Source: Hymenochaete sp. R1 (taxonomy: Eukaryota; Basidiomycota; Agaricomycetes; Hymenochaetales; Hymenochaetaceae). From it: DNA of 64,000 bases. This document shows positions 54,371-64,000 of the stretch, one piece after another. Location: positions 1-64,000 of the forward strand of contig JAFREE010000121.1 in the NCBI GenBank assembly GCA_019400425.1, written 5' to 3'. The notes beneath the pieces are model-generated. The model ran no database searches and was not told the origin of the DNA. It saw only the letters and a list, made by a program, of their open reading frames with translations. How positions within the stretch are numbered: position 1 is the stretch's first letter; every line of letters begins with the position of its first letter. The translations under genes were made by a program, and so were the position numbers.

Positions 54371-56541
54371 CCTGAAAATGATACCCACTGACCCGCAGCA
54401 CCCAGCACTCCGGTATCGTGCAAAGGGAAGAAGTCATCCACAAAACCGGGAGCTTGCATTGTTTCCTGGGTCCGCCTTGTTTGCGTAAGGTGCTTCTAGT
54501 TATGCATAAATGAGTCAAAACGGTAGTATGCATAGCGAAGCAAGAACTGACATCGACCATGCTTTCCAGACTTTCTTTTGTGAAAGGCTTCCTGAGAGTG
54601 TCATTCATCCCGTGCTCTTTATGGACCGCAACCTCATTAGGACTCGGAACAGTACTCGTCGTCGCAATAATAGGAGTATATAAATTAGTCTGCCGGATTT
54701 GTGATGTTGCCGCGAACCCGTCAAGGTTTGGCATAACTATATCCTAGTAAAGGCAGCGTTCGTAGGAAAAGTTACCAACGGAGTTTGATTACTTACCATC
54801 AACACCAGGTCATATTCTTCTGATCTCATCTTTTTAACTGCCACTTCTCCATCAACAGCGATGCCAACGCTATAGCCAAGTGTCTGTAAAAACTTAGTCG
54901 CTTGCTGTCGATTGACCGGATCGTCGTCCACAACTAAAATACTAGGCGAGACGTCCCAGCCGGACTCAAAATTACCGGTCGATGGAGGACCCTCAGACAC
55001 TGTCCCCGACAGCCAGCCGAAATCGTAGGGGCTTTGTTGGATTGTATCTTCCGTACCATCATTCCCTCGGTCTATGATAGATGTAAAAGAAGTATTAGGA
55101 TAAAGTCTTGTTCCTGTGCCACTGCCAGTACTTGATCCCTCCTGCGATAGAATATCATCCCAATCCCAAGATTGACTCAACGCGCTCAGGCTGTCTTTCC
55201 GCTGTCTTCGCGGAGTTTGGGTATTCCATGGATCCTGCTGTCCTGGTGAGCTTTTGGACTAATTTTTGTTTGCTTTGCCCACCTTGTAAACCGTCCGGGG
55301 AGATGTGCTGCCAGCCTGGAGTAAATTTTGAAGCCGAAAATGGACACCCTCTGCATTGAGTCGGGAATTAGGTTCCAGGTTCCAACAACCCTCGCATATG
55401 CTCTGTAGTTCCAAAGTATAGTTGCCCATATCGTCCCATAATTGCGATGGGAAGACTGGTAATCTCCCTCTTATAATTGCCATGTATGCTTGAATTTCCG
55501 TCAAACCCTCAAATGGCCTACGTCTCATGCTCACTTCCTATTGAATAAATGCAATACGATGAACAATCAAAGAAACGAGAGAAACGGTGAGAAAACTCAC
55601 AAAGATTGTCATGCCGAGTGCCCAGACATCCGAGTTCTTAGAATGTTTAGACGGATTTATATCATCGATGAGCTCTGGAGCAAGGTAACTTGTTGTCCCC
55701 TTCACGGTTGACGTAATCTTTGCAAGGGAATGCGTTGGCGTATACATTCGCGCTGACCCAAAATCACAGATCATGGCCCTTTTCTCCGGCGAGATAACGA
55801 CGTTGTCCTGAAAAGTAAGTTCACCATAGGAACTCTCATGCGTAAAACAGCATTTCTCACCGACTTGAGGTCGGAATGGACAATATTATTTTCGTGGAGG
55901 TAAGCAAGCCCTCCGGCGACGTCGCAAATCTACTGAGTGATGAATAACGTTATTTTGACGTTCATGTTTATGGCAAAGACGGACCAATGCTAGAACTTCA
56001 GACGAACGGATTGTGGAGTTCTCTTTGACGTAGTTCCAAATGGTTCCAAGTTCCATCCATTCAGAGACAAGTAGAGGATAGCCTGTGTCAGAACAGAAGG
56101 TATATCCCAAGAGCGGAAGGATGTTTGGATGGACGAGCTTGGACCAGACGTAAATTTCTTTCTCAAATAGCTGGAAAGAGGGGATGGCAGATTAGCAATA
56201 CCTGAAACGAAAATGAAAGGAGCGCTGCTCACAAGTTTGTACTCAAGTGCTTCCGGCGAAAACCGTAGGCGCTTGATGGCGACTCTGACATGGCGACGAG
56301 TGCGAAGACGACATGTCCCCTTGAAGACGTCAGAATATCCACCAAAGCTCACAGCATGAAGAGACCGCTCTGTTATCATAGAATGCAAATCAAATTCCTG
56401 TAGTCTTCGCAAAATTTCTCCATCATCTACTGGTAAAGGTTTCGGGGATGTCAATGGGCGTTCCGAGGAGCTGATAATGGTTGGCTCTTCAAGTTGTTCC
56501 CGTTCCAAGAGTAGGTGCGTCGACTTGCGAGGATCAGCCAT
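54367..56541 (-). CDS. TKL-like kinase fused to a response-regulator receiver domain
   Basis: Predicted 595-aa protein from eight exons (56541-56233, 56170-55985, 55929-55861, 55807-55601, 55537-55283, 55237-54797, 54743-54552, 54495-54367). Kinase motifs: SFGGYSDVFKG, VAIKRLRF, VHSDLKSDN, CDFGSAR, APELID. A Ser/Gly-rich linker leads to a full receiver domain: SILVVDDDPVNRQQATKFLQ (acidic pocket), GIAVDGEVAV, DLVLM joined to DIVMPNLDG (phospho-acceptor Asp), PIIATTS (conserved Thr) and LRKPFTKESL (conserved Lys). Receivers normally take phosphate from histidine kinases or phosphotransfer proteins, so this protein could link a His-Asp relay to Ser/Thr phosphorylation. The intron joining kinase to receiver is short (45 nt, or 48 at a tandem acceptor). 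Without it there is one in-frame TAG. No DNA-binding output domain is present. Confidence 0.82.
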
Positions 56542-56874
56542 CAGATTCGTAGCTGGTAAATGACTGTTAAAGCGATGGTGGACGTGAAGAATAGAGAGAC
56601 CACGCGTAGGTGTGACATGAAGGAGGGACCGGGGCGGTGAAGCTTAGTTAGTATGTCCGTTGATTACGAAACGAGATTGGATGCCGAAATCTTTTCTTCG
56701 CCCCGTTGAACGGACACTCAAATCGACAATTACACATCGGGGTACTTCAAATCATCTGCTTTTAGATGAGCTAATTGAAAATGTAAAGCAAAATTTTGGT
56801 GGCCAGTAGAGGAGATAGAAGTTGTGGTAAAAGCCAAGTCATATTGACATGTCGATCGTATAATCACTCAGATG
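56542..56874. other. Upstream region of kinase-receiver gene; inner junction
   Basis: Promoter of the minus-strand kinase up to the inner end of the right arm. No gene seen. Confidence 0.4.
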
Positions 56875-57936
56875 AAGCCTCCGACCTCTGGTCGAAAACC
56901 GAAGATCTCTGGGAGGGCATCTTCTCCCTCGTCGCAGCCCTCATCATCCTCGCCATGGGTCTCACCATGCTCAAGCTGGACCGTGCACACGCGAAATGGC
57001 GCGTTAAGCTCGCGAGGGCATTCGAAAAGTCAGAAAGGAGGGCGAAGGAAGGACGAGCGGGAAGATGGGTCCTGTTCCTGCTACCGTTCATTACTGTATT
57101 GCGTGAGGGAATGGAGGTCAGTCATTGTTCCTTCATCATCTAAGATGTGACCACTCACAACAGTATCCTTCAGGCTGTCGTCTTCGTCGGAGGCGTTTCC
57201 CTTGGCCAATCCGCCCGTTCCATCCCTCTCGCTGCTATAACAGGCATCGCAGCTGGCCTCCTCGCCGGCTTCCTCATTTACCTTTTTGCTTCTCGTGCAG
57301 CCCTCGCTCTCTTCCTCGTCGTCATCACATCCTTCGTCCTTTTCATCGGTGCAGGTCTCTTCTCCAAAGCAGTTGGATCGTTTGAATCGTACGTGTTTGT
57401 GAGGCTTGTCGGGGCTGAAGTGGATGATACAGGCGGGGACGGACCAGGAAACTTTGACGTGCGGAGTAAGTAAAGCATTCCCGCCTTTCTACAGAAGTTG
57501 ACGGACGCGTTGTGATGAAAGACGTCGTGTGGCACCTTGACTGCTGCAATCCGGAGAATAACCTTGACGGTCAAGGATGGGAGATCTTTGGCGCCATTTT
57601 TGGTTGGACAAACACTGCGACGAGTAAGTGCCATCTTCTAATCTATTGAAATAGGTCCACTCACCAAGCATCATATCAACCTTCCCAGTTGGCACAGTCC
57701 TGTCCTACGTCCTCTACTGGCTCCTCGCCGTGTCCATCCTCGTCTACATGAAAGTCTCTGAAGGGCGCTCAACGTTCTTCGGGTACAAGACAGAGGCGTA
57801 TAAGCGGCACCAGGAGGTCATCCTTCGGAGTCATCAAGAGAATGTAGATAGATCGAATGCGTCAGACGCGAAGCATTCGGAAGAGAATGGAACGAGAGTC
57901 GATCAAGGCGAGGTTGAGGAGACGTCAAACGCATGA
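56875..57936 (+). pseudogene. FTR1 3' fragment, truncated by the duplication breakpoint
   Basis: Begins inside exon 2 of the FTR1 copy at SDLWSKTEDLWEGIFSLVAA and runs through LREGME, VVFVGGVSLGQSARS, DVVWHLDCCNPENN and the final helix to the same C-terminus. The first iron motif (RETLE), the first two membrane segments, the start codon and the promoter are absent. The frame is open upstream only to a TTG at 56796 through unrelated sequence. The retained part stays open, so decay is recent. Confidence 0.85.
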
Positions 57937-58434
57937 AATCTTGCGAATGCGCGAAGGTAATATCGAGAAGATACCAAGAAGTATCGTAAATAGTCTTCAA
58001 TGATAAAAGTCCTTTGAAAAAGAAACCTTTGGTTGTGATGGTCTGAAAAACGCGTACAACAGAGGGGTGGAGGTACACGCCCGAGGCCCTGCTTCCTGCT
58101 TGTTTGCTAATGTATTCCCACGCTCACGCTCTAGGCTCAGATCAATACCATTCCAACCTACAAGACTTGGTTCTTCCTGCCCGCGCAATACCAGAGTTCT
58201 GATGCAACGCGAGGAAGTACGTGAGCCCTTCATATACATCCATTGTCGATGGCGAGCTATATTCGTCGCAAAGAACTCCTTGAGCTCAAAGCTATTCCAT
58301 GTTCCCAGTGATTCATTCTCTCAGTCTCTCATTTCGCGCTCGCGTCCATCCATACTACAATATTGTGCTTCACATCCTGCGAACCTCGCAGAAAATACCG
58401 AAGAATATAGACAGTAAAGAGTAGAAAGAAGGAA
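57937..58434. other. Convergent 3' region within right arm
   Basis: Counterpart of 48492-48952; no gene seen. Confidence 0.4.
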
Positions 58435-60262
58435 TTAATCATATTCATCGTAATACCCAGCCGAACCCGTTTCCCATTCATTATTATCATACCCATCATC
58501 ACCAGCCTCGTAGTATAAGTCACCTTGGTCATCCGAAAGATAGGCACCGCCATCAATCTCTCTATTTGCGTCACCGAGAACATCTTGATAGATGTCTTCG
58601 GTATGATCGTCATAGGTATCGTCGTATGCGTATGGAGCTTCAAGTTCTCCTTCTTCCAAATCACCGATCTCCTGCCTGTCATTCGACATCTTGTCTTCTT
58701 CGACTTCTTCACCCTCGTCCAAACCAACCTCTTCACCGACATTATCCTGCTCATAATCGATTGATAATTCACCCTGATCCGACGCAATTCCACCATCGAC
58801 ACTCTCACGATCACTCTCAGCCATTCTTTCTTCTTCATCTGACACCACAACGACGCTCTTCCCGTCATAGCTGCCAGTTGAGTCGCTGTCGTTGCTAGAA
58901 TACGAAGGAGGTCCGTAATACGAGCCTATAAATATAGGTTTTTCATTTTGGAGCATCACGCCTCGGCTCTCCTATGGAAAGGAATAAAGAGATGAATTTC
59001 CAGAATTGAAGACTCAAGTTTATTCCACTCACTTTGGTATCAGAATGGGCAGACACATCTTCATCAGCCTGTGACAATAGTTTGAGTCGAGCATGGATGT
59101 CCTCTGCATGGATCCGATCGCTAGCTTTCAAGTGCCAACAACTCTTGCATATGCTTTGCAATTCTGGATATAAATTGCAAGCATCGTTCGCTGATTGCGG
59201 GGGAAAACTCGGTAATAATCCCTTCGCAATGGCAGTGTACGTTTGAAATTCTGTCGTGCCTTCAAACGGTCTTCGTCTCGTACTCATTTCCTATAACCGT
59301 TATGCGATTCATCGTAGCGAAGTAAAGGATTGAGGTGTAAAGAACGCACGTAGATTGTCATTCCGAACGCCCAGATGTCCGTTTCCTTAGAATGATGAGA
59401 CGGGTCTGATGTTTCAAGAAGCTCTGGGGCAAGATGACGTAGAGTTCCTTTAACTGTTGAGGTGATCCTGCCAAGCGACTCAGTGGGAAGATACATTCGT
59501 GCAGTACCAAAGTCACAAAGCATTGCGTGGCGTTCAGGAGTAATAACGACATTGTCCTGGTGAGATACAGTTCATTGTGCGAGTACATACATTATATTTA
59601 ATTTTGTTTCTCACCGATTTGAGATCAGAATGAATGGCGCCTTTCTTGTGAAGGTACTGCAGACCAGCCACATCGCATATCTATTGGTTGGTAAAAGGAT
59701 TGTTGTGTATGACAACCGATTTTATGACAGTGTGAACGAACCAGAGGCAGGATATCCGAGAATAAAAGTTCAGTATGATCGTTGATATAATTCCAGGCAG
59801 TGCCAAAATCCATCCATGCTGAAACAAGTAAAGGGTAACCGGTATCTCCGCAAAAAGAATAGCCGAGGAGTGGGAGGATGTTGGGATGGTTAAGCTTGGA
59901 CCACATGTAGATCTCCTTCTCAAATATCTGAATAGAATATTTAGTCAATTTCTTGCTTGAAGTGCAAGATGGCTCACATATTTGTACTCGACTGCATCCG
60001 GTCGGAATCGTAAACGCTTGATGGCAATGGTGACCTGTTGATGTGAGTGAAAGCGACACTTTCCTTTGAAAACGTCAGAATAAGCTCCTAATCCCATAGC
60101 ATGTTGAGATCGCTCTGTGATCATGCCGTATAGATCATACTCTTGCAGTTTCCGTAATATATCTCTATCGCCCACTGGTAATGATTTCTGGGAGGTCAAC
60201 GGTCGTGCAAGGGAACTGACGATGATATCAGAGAAGCCTTGATCTTGTTCCAAAAGCGCCAT
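58435..60262 (-). CDS. TKL-like kinase with acidic tail, right-arm intact copy
   Basis: Predicted 512-aa protein from six exons (60262-59978, 59927-59742, 59680-59615, 59556-59350, 59290-59033, 58971-58435). Motifs: ARPLTSQKSLPVGDRDIL, GLGAYSDVFKG, IAIKRLRF, IHSDLKSDN, CDFGTARMYLPTESL, APELLE. The last exon encodes about 175 residues very rich in Asp and Glu with many Tyr near the end (DDQGDLYYEAGDDGYDNNE), probably disordered. No folded tail domain is seen, unlike the paralogues. Exon 3 is 66 nt, one codon shorter than the family norm of 69. This copy keeps Arg (CGA) where the left copy has a stop. Start MALLEQDQG is the first ATG in frame. Confidence 0.85.
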
Positions 60263-61960
60263 CGTTGGTGATCGAGAGTCAAATATCAATGCTGAAACTG
60301 TTAGACGAGCTGAATGCAATTAATGATGAGCGTAGACTCGGAGGATAGAGGCGTAGAAACACGATGGAGGCGCATGGTGCTTAGGCAACATCATTTCGTT
60401 CGCTGATGGCCGTAAGAAGCTCGGACGTTTTGGGTGGGTCCGCAACACGTAGCACAGCGGTTCATACATTGGGACGTGTGCAGAATAGTGAGCAGCAGTA
60501 CGAAAAATCCAGTTTGCATCTTTTGAATGGCGTACTAGGTGGAAGAGACTCATCAAAGTCAGTTTGTCAGTCAGTCGTGGTCCCAATGGCTCTGTCGATC
60601 ACATTCACCTAAATGATCTTCACTGCAAATTTCATTGGACGCGAAGTCGACGCACGCACTCAGGCTGTTGGCTCATTGACTACGTCTGTGTTCTATTCCT
60701 TCTTGTCGTAGACGGTCATCGACGCCTAAGAGACTAGCATTACGCTATGGAAGAGGCAACGTCACTGCACATCTTTGTCTTTGGTTTCTTGAAACTCGTT
60801 TCTCTCATTGGTGAAGCCTAAAGGCTGGACGACAACGAGACCATTGGACCTTCTTCGGAGATAATTTCCTGTCCACGAGCTGCCTGACTGGTTGTAAGGA
60901 ACTTCTTTTCTCGGTATTGTGTTGTTTTAGGGGGGTGAGCGTCGCAGAGGCTGGTAGTCAAAGAGTCGGATTTGAGTCGCTGCCTTGAATGGGTAAGAGT
61001 TCAAGAATACTGCATCAAATTCCGAGACTGAGTTTGTTTTAGTGGTCGATATAGAGGTACGAAACACCGCTACTAGCTCACTCGTCGCAAAATCTCCAAT
61101 GAAAAGCACTCGAGGCAACAAAAGAATGCGTTTCTAAATTTTGTGAGGGTTCTCCGGGTGATTGACTGACCTACGGGAGTAGCTTCAATTCTCCTGGTTA
61201 ACGTTGACTATTGGATGCAAAAGTTCGTGGAAAAGACATTGACCTGATGAGGGGAAACTTCGATGGATGGAATCATCAATATCGAATCGGGCATGACGAC
61301 TCTCTCGCAAGCTTGGAATACGATGACAGAACCTGTCAATTCTTACGATTCAGAAGGAATGGGGGAAAGAGGGATGCGACGACATTGGAACTCGACTAGT
61401 TGCGTGCACTTTCACATATATAACAAAATAAATGAATTGCTGGTTGAAAGACAGTTTGCGATCTCTGTGTGAATATTGATCTTTTTCTTTGTGAAGTGGC
61501 TTTCGAAACGCGGTAACGTGATTTACAAATGACGCGACGCGACACGGACACGTCTTGGACCGAAGAACTCGGACCTTAATTTTCAAATGCTCTGAGTAAA
61601 ACCAGTAAGCTAAAGAAACTTATTGATATGAAAAGGCTCAAGATATTGTTGAAGAACTACTCAACTCACTGGAGAATGCCTAAGGTAAAGTTTCTCGAAA
61701 AGGATGCGCGAGGCAGGCATTAGCCGACACTCCGCCCGCGTCGATCACTCTGCTCATAAAAAGCCGACATTGTGTCTTTCCCTTACTTCCCATCGTTCTT
61801 TACCTCTGCCCACGGTCTCATAGCCAGAAGAAGCTCTTACTTCTGAAAGCTTGGACTGCTTAGCTTGGGCATCGACTTCTTTCTACTGCTCTCTCACTTC
61901 GACGTCTTCATCTGTCGAGCCACCGTCGCATCCACGACATCGACATCGACGACGACGACA
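60263..61960. other. Intergenic within right arm
   Basis: Counterpart of 44887-46662. No gene called. A short open stretch near 60930-61120 (minus) matches the left arm but lacks a known motif. Confidence 0.35.
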
Positions 61961-62725
61961 ATGCCCTTTCCGTTTCTCAAATCACACCTCACATCTCCCT
62001 ACTCAGACATCATTGACAACCAAACTCTCCAAGGCTTTCCACGAAACGGCAAGAATGATCCTGCGGCCAGAGCGTGGCTCCTCGCGATCCTGAATGGCCA
62101 CAAAGACTCATTCAGCGAGACCACGCTGTCACCGATGGATACTTACTCGACCCACATTACGGACTCTCCCGCTGGCTCCCCGTCGGATTTCGTACCTTCA
62201 GAGGATGATGAGGTCTATGACCCTGCTGACGATAGCGTCATTCCTCCTACTTTATTCCTCACGCTGGACGACGAGCCCAGTACCGTGATAGCACTTCCAG
62301 CGACAGACCTCTCCTTGTCGTCCTTCCGTGGCATCCTCCGCACCTATACTGCAGTCTGTGCTGACGTCGATTCGAGTGAGCCACCGAGCTGGATTGTCGA
62401 GTACAGTATCCTCCACGAGATCTGGGGAGTGACTTACTCGGAAAGGTTCGGTGACGACGGAGAGTCATCGCTGCACACTGAGCGTGTCATGCATATGGGA
62501 GAGTATGGTGAACTGCGAAAGATAATGGAGAACGTTATAGGCAAACCAGTGGGGAAATTTTACACGAAGGTGGAGATCTATGAAAAAGTAGGGGGATTAT
62601 TGGATACGGAATATTCAGCGGAGAGGCCATTCGACCCATTCCACTTGCTCCCGGACGAGGTTGATCCATGGAGCGATTCAATGGAAGAGGCAATTGACAA
62701 GGACTTGTTGGAGAACTATCTTTGA
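61961..62725 (+). CDS. Conserved hypothetical protein, right-arm copy
   Basis: Intronless 254-aa frame, the inverted counterpart of 44173-44886. Shared blocks: LQGFPRNGKNDPAARAWLLA, EVYDPADDSV, LSSFRGILRTYT, IVEYSILHEIWG, TERVMHMGEYGEL, DEVDPWSDSMEEAIDKDL. The start used (MPFPFLKSH) lies upstream of the left copy's because the two N-termini differ by indels. No known domain recognised. Confidence 0.7.
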   Translation: MPFPFLKSHLTSPYSDIIDNQTLQGFPRNGKNDPAARAWLLAILNGHKDSFSETTLSPMDTYSTHITDSPAGSPSDFVPSEDDEVYDPADDSVIPPTLFLTLDDEPSTVIALPATDLSLSSFRGILRTYTAVCADVDSSEPPSWIVEYSILHEIWGVTYSERFGDDGESSLHTERVMHMGEYGELRKIMENVIGKPVGKFYTKVEIYEKVGGLLDTEYSAERPFDPFHLLPDEVDPWSDSMEEAIDKDLLENYL

Positions 62726-63561
62726 ATGTTTTGAACGACATCATTAAGAAGTTGCCATATAATGTAGTTGTTTCTTGCTTCAATCTGTACTGTAGTTGCT
62801 TTGTTCCTCCACGACCACAGACACGACATTCACGACCCGTTCCTTTTCTTTGTCACCCCCCAATGTACGAATTAAATAGTGATGTTGATATATACAGTAA
62901 AAAGTTGATATTGTTTTAACTTCTGACTGATGCCTCAGTAATGACGAGAAATATTAATGGGTTACGGAGACCTGTGAGTCACGCTCATCCGCTCGGACGT
63001 ATATTCTGTTCAACATTTATGAGGTCTAACTTCCGCACGACCCCTCTCCTTTCTTTCTATTATTGATACAACGTACACAATCACATTGAGTGGCTCGTTC
63101 TGTGAAGTAGTTGTCTTCTGTTTTCTTAAAGGACAAGGTAGTGATGTGGCCGCATCTGTACCTTATCAAGTGCTCAATCAGAGGAAAATGGCATTCTTGG
63201 TGCAATGTCGATAATGTGGCGAATTATAAATAATAATCGACCTTCTCCCTGGTATATAGAAACAATATGGGTAACCCCTTCCCTGGAATCAACGTGTCGA
63301 CTGCAAATCACTCAGATAATCGCCGTTCAATGTGAGTGTATCCCAGTAATTCGAGCTTTGAGAACGTTACATCAAGCGTATGCCTACCCATTACTCGACT
63401 TGGATTGGATCATGAATCTGTCGATGGCGAAGAGCGATGGCTTCAATGATCGAGCTAGTCCTCGTTCAATTGACCTCTCCGTCCTTTGCAGTTCCGAGTC
63501 TGATTCGTTTCCTACAGCCAAGACAGCACTGTCTAAATGGTCACGAATACATTGTCCGCTT
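62726..63561. other. Outer end of right arm and flank
   Basis: AT-rich 3' region of the hypothetical gene to the arm end at 63273, then unique sequence downstream of the GTPase gene. Plus-strand open frames at 63205-63709 are antisense to or flank that gene and were not called. Confidence 0.4.
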
Positions 63562-63923
63562 TCATACGATAATACAGCACGAACAAATTTTCTTTTGCGT
63601 CTCTAATGTATATCGAGCCGCATGTTCGAATACTTCGCGGATACCTTCACCCGAGCTCGCCGAACATTCAAGATACTCTTTTGCTCGAAGTTTTTTCGCG
63701 ACGTCGTGACCCTATGAAAGTTTGAAGGCATAATAGGTCAGTTCAATTTAGGTAGGATAATATTTGAGACTTAAAGTAGCAGACATGCCTGTTTCGCTGA
63801 GGTTCGTGGTTTAGGCGCTTTAGTACACTCATCAATGGACGCGCGTCTTTTTCTAACATCATTCTTGCATCCAATAAGCAAGGTAGGAGCCTGTGGACAA
63901 AAATGTGCCACCTCAGTTGCCCA
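63562..63923 (-). CDS. Rho-type GTPase domain, C-terminal part (gene continues off the right edge)
   Basis: Two exons are visible: 63923-63789 (135 nt) and 63711-63562. They read WATEVAHFCPQAPTLLIGCK, then NDVRKRR, and after the intron GHDVAKKLRAKEYLECSASS and GEGIREVFEHAARYTLE. These are the G4 (CKND) and G5 (CSA) blocks of a Rho domain. The first exon has the same length as its counterpart in the kinase-Rho gene at 16415. The protein ends KKICSCCIIV: a CaaX box (CIIV) with a neighbouring cysteine. The intron between them starts GC (GCATGT) and ends TAG. Upstream, 63924-64000 looks like intron. Whether a kinase precedes it, or it is a free-standing Rho protein, cannot be seen. Confidence 0.82.
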
Positions 63924-64000
63924 CTTCGCGGCCGAGAAGCGAGAATTTCAGAAAAAAAGATAGAGGGCAGCGGAAACTATAAGCTACCTTTATTTGGATA

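Larger units (their letters stand above)
56875..63273 (-). repeat. Right arm of the 6.4-kb inverted duplication
   Basis: Reverse-complement match to 43625-50010. It carries truncated FTR1, the intact acidic-tail kinase and the second copy of the hypothetical gene. Differences are scattered substitutions and small indels, for example one Ala codon missing in the kinase at about 59660. Confidence 0.9.

Noticed and set aside
56796..57936. Right-arm FTR1 as a functional second permease
   Set aside because: It lacks an ATG, the first REXLE motif and two membrane segments; upstream sequence is unrelated.
63205..63709. Plus-strand frames of 133 and 90 codons at the right edge
   Set aside because: They overlap the antisense of clear Rho GTPase exons and contain no motif.
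1..64000. CRISPR arrays, rRNA, tRNA or transposase genes
   Set aside because: No regularly spaced repeats, rRNA-like sequence or transposase or reverse-transcriptase motifs were noticed. tRNAs were not scanned for exhaustively by eye.

Overview
The window reads as nuclear DNA of a filamentous basidiomycete, most likely an Agaricomycete. Genes are broken by many short GT-AG introns (about 45-80 bp). Gene content is fungal: a Num1/Mcp5-type cortical anchor, FTR1/FET3 iron uptake, a siderophore transporter, and a basidiomycete-type DUF6534 membrane protein. Genus cannot be fixed from the sequence alone. All gene models were spliced by eye; every complete multi-exon model closes in frame.

Layout. 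0.9-1.8 kb: decayed relic of a CCT3 (TCP-1 gamma) gene. 3.6-8.9 kb (-): large Mcp5/Num1-like protein with a C-terminal PH domain. 9.4-10.3 kb: kinase relic. 11.7-13.0 kb (+): phosphatidylserine-decarboxylase-family enzyme. 13.4-15.2 kb (-): HxxxD acyltransferase. 15.6-35.6 kb: a run of paralogous TKL-like protein kinases, whole and broken, interrupted by intact RPB7 and a GH43 arabinanase. 36.2-38.0 kb (-): DUF6534-type membrane protein. 40.0-43.4 kb (+): siderophore transporter. 43.6-63.3 kb: a 6.4-kb inverted duplication (arms 43625-50010 and 56875-63273) around a 6.9-kb spacer. Each arm carries a hypothetical gene, a kinase and FTR1 sequence. The spacer holds the FTR1 5' end, FET3, a kinase relic and a kinase-receiver fusion. 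The window ends inside a Rho-type GTPase gene (-).

The most striking content is the kinase family. All members share an N-terminal signature (consensus RPLTxQKPLPVDDRxIL), the same intron positions, exons of 186, 69 and 207 nt with small variations, and a non-RD catalytic loop (HSD in place of HRD). After the kinase domain their tails differ completely: Rho GTPase (two genes, one ending in a CaaX box), Zn2Cys6 cluster, Mcp5-type PH domain, response-regulator receiver, and an acidic tail (two copies). One more carries an extra partial N-lobe in front. Five relics of the same family lie between them. I read this as a locus where a kinase module is repeatedly duplicated and joined to new output domains. 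Both Rho-fused genes need a predicted one-nucleotide exon to encode the P-loop threonine.

A second theme is iron. FTR1 and FET3 are divergent from a shared 540-bp promoter and a siderophore transporter lies about 5.6 kb away. Both promoter regions carry GATA motifs of the ATCWGATAA type bound by fungal iron-responsive GATA repressors.
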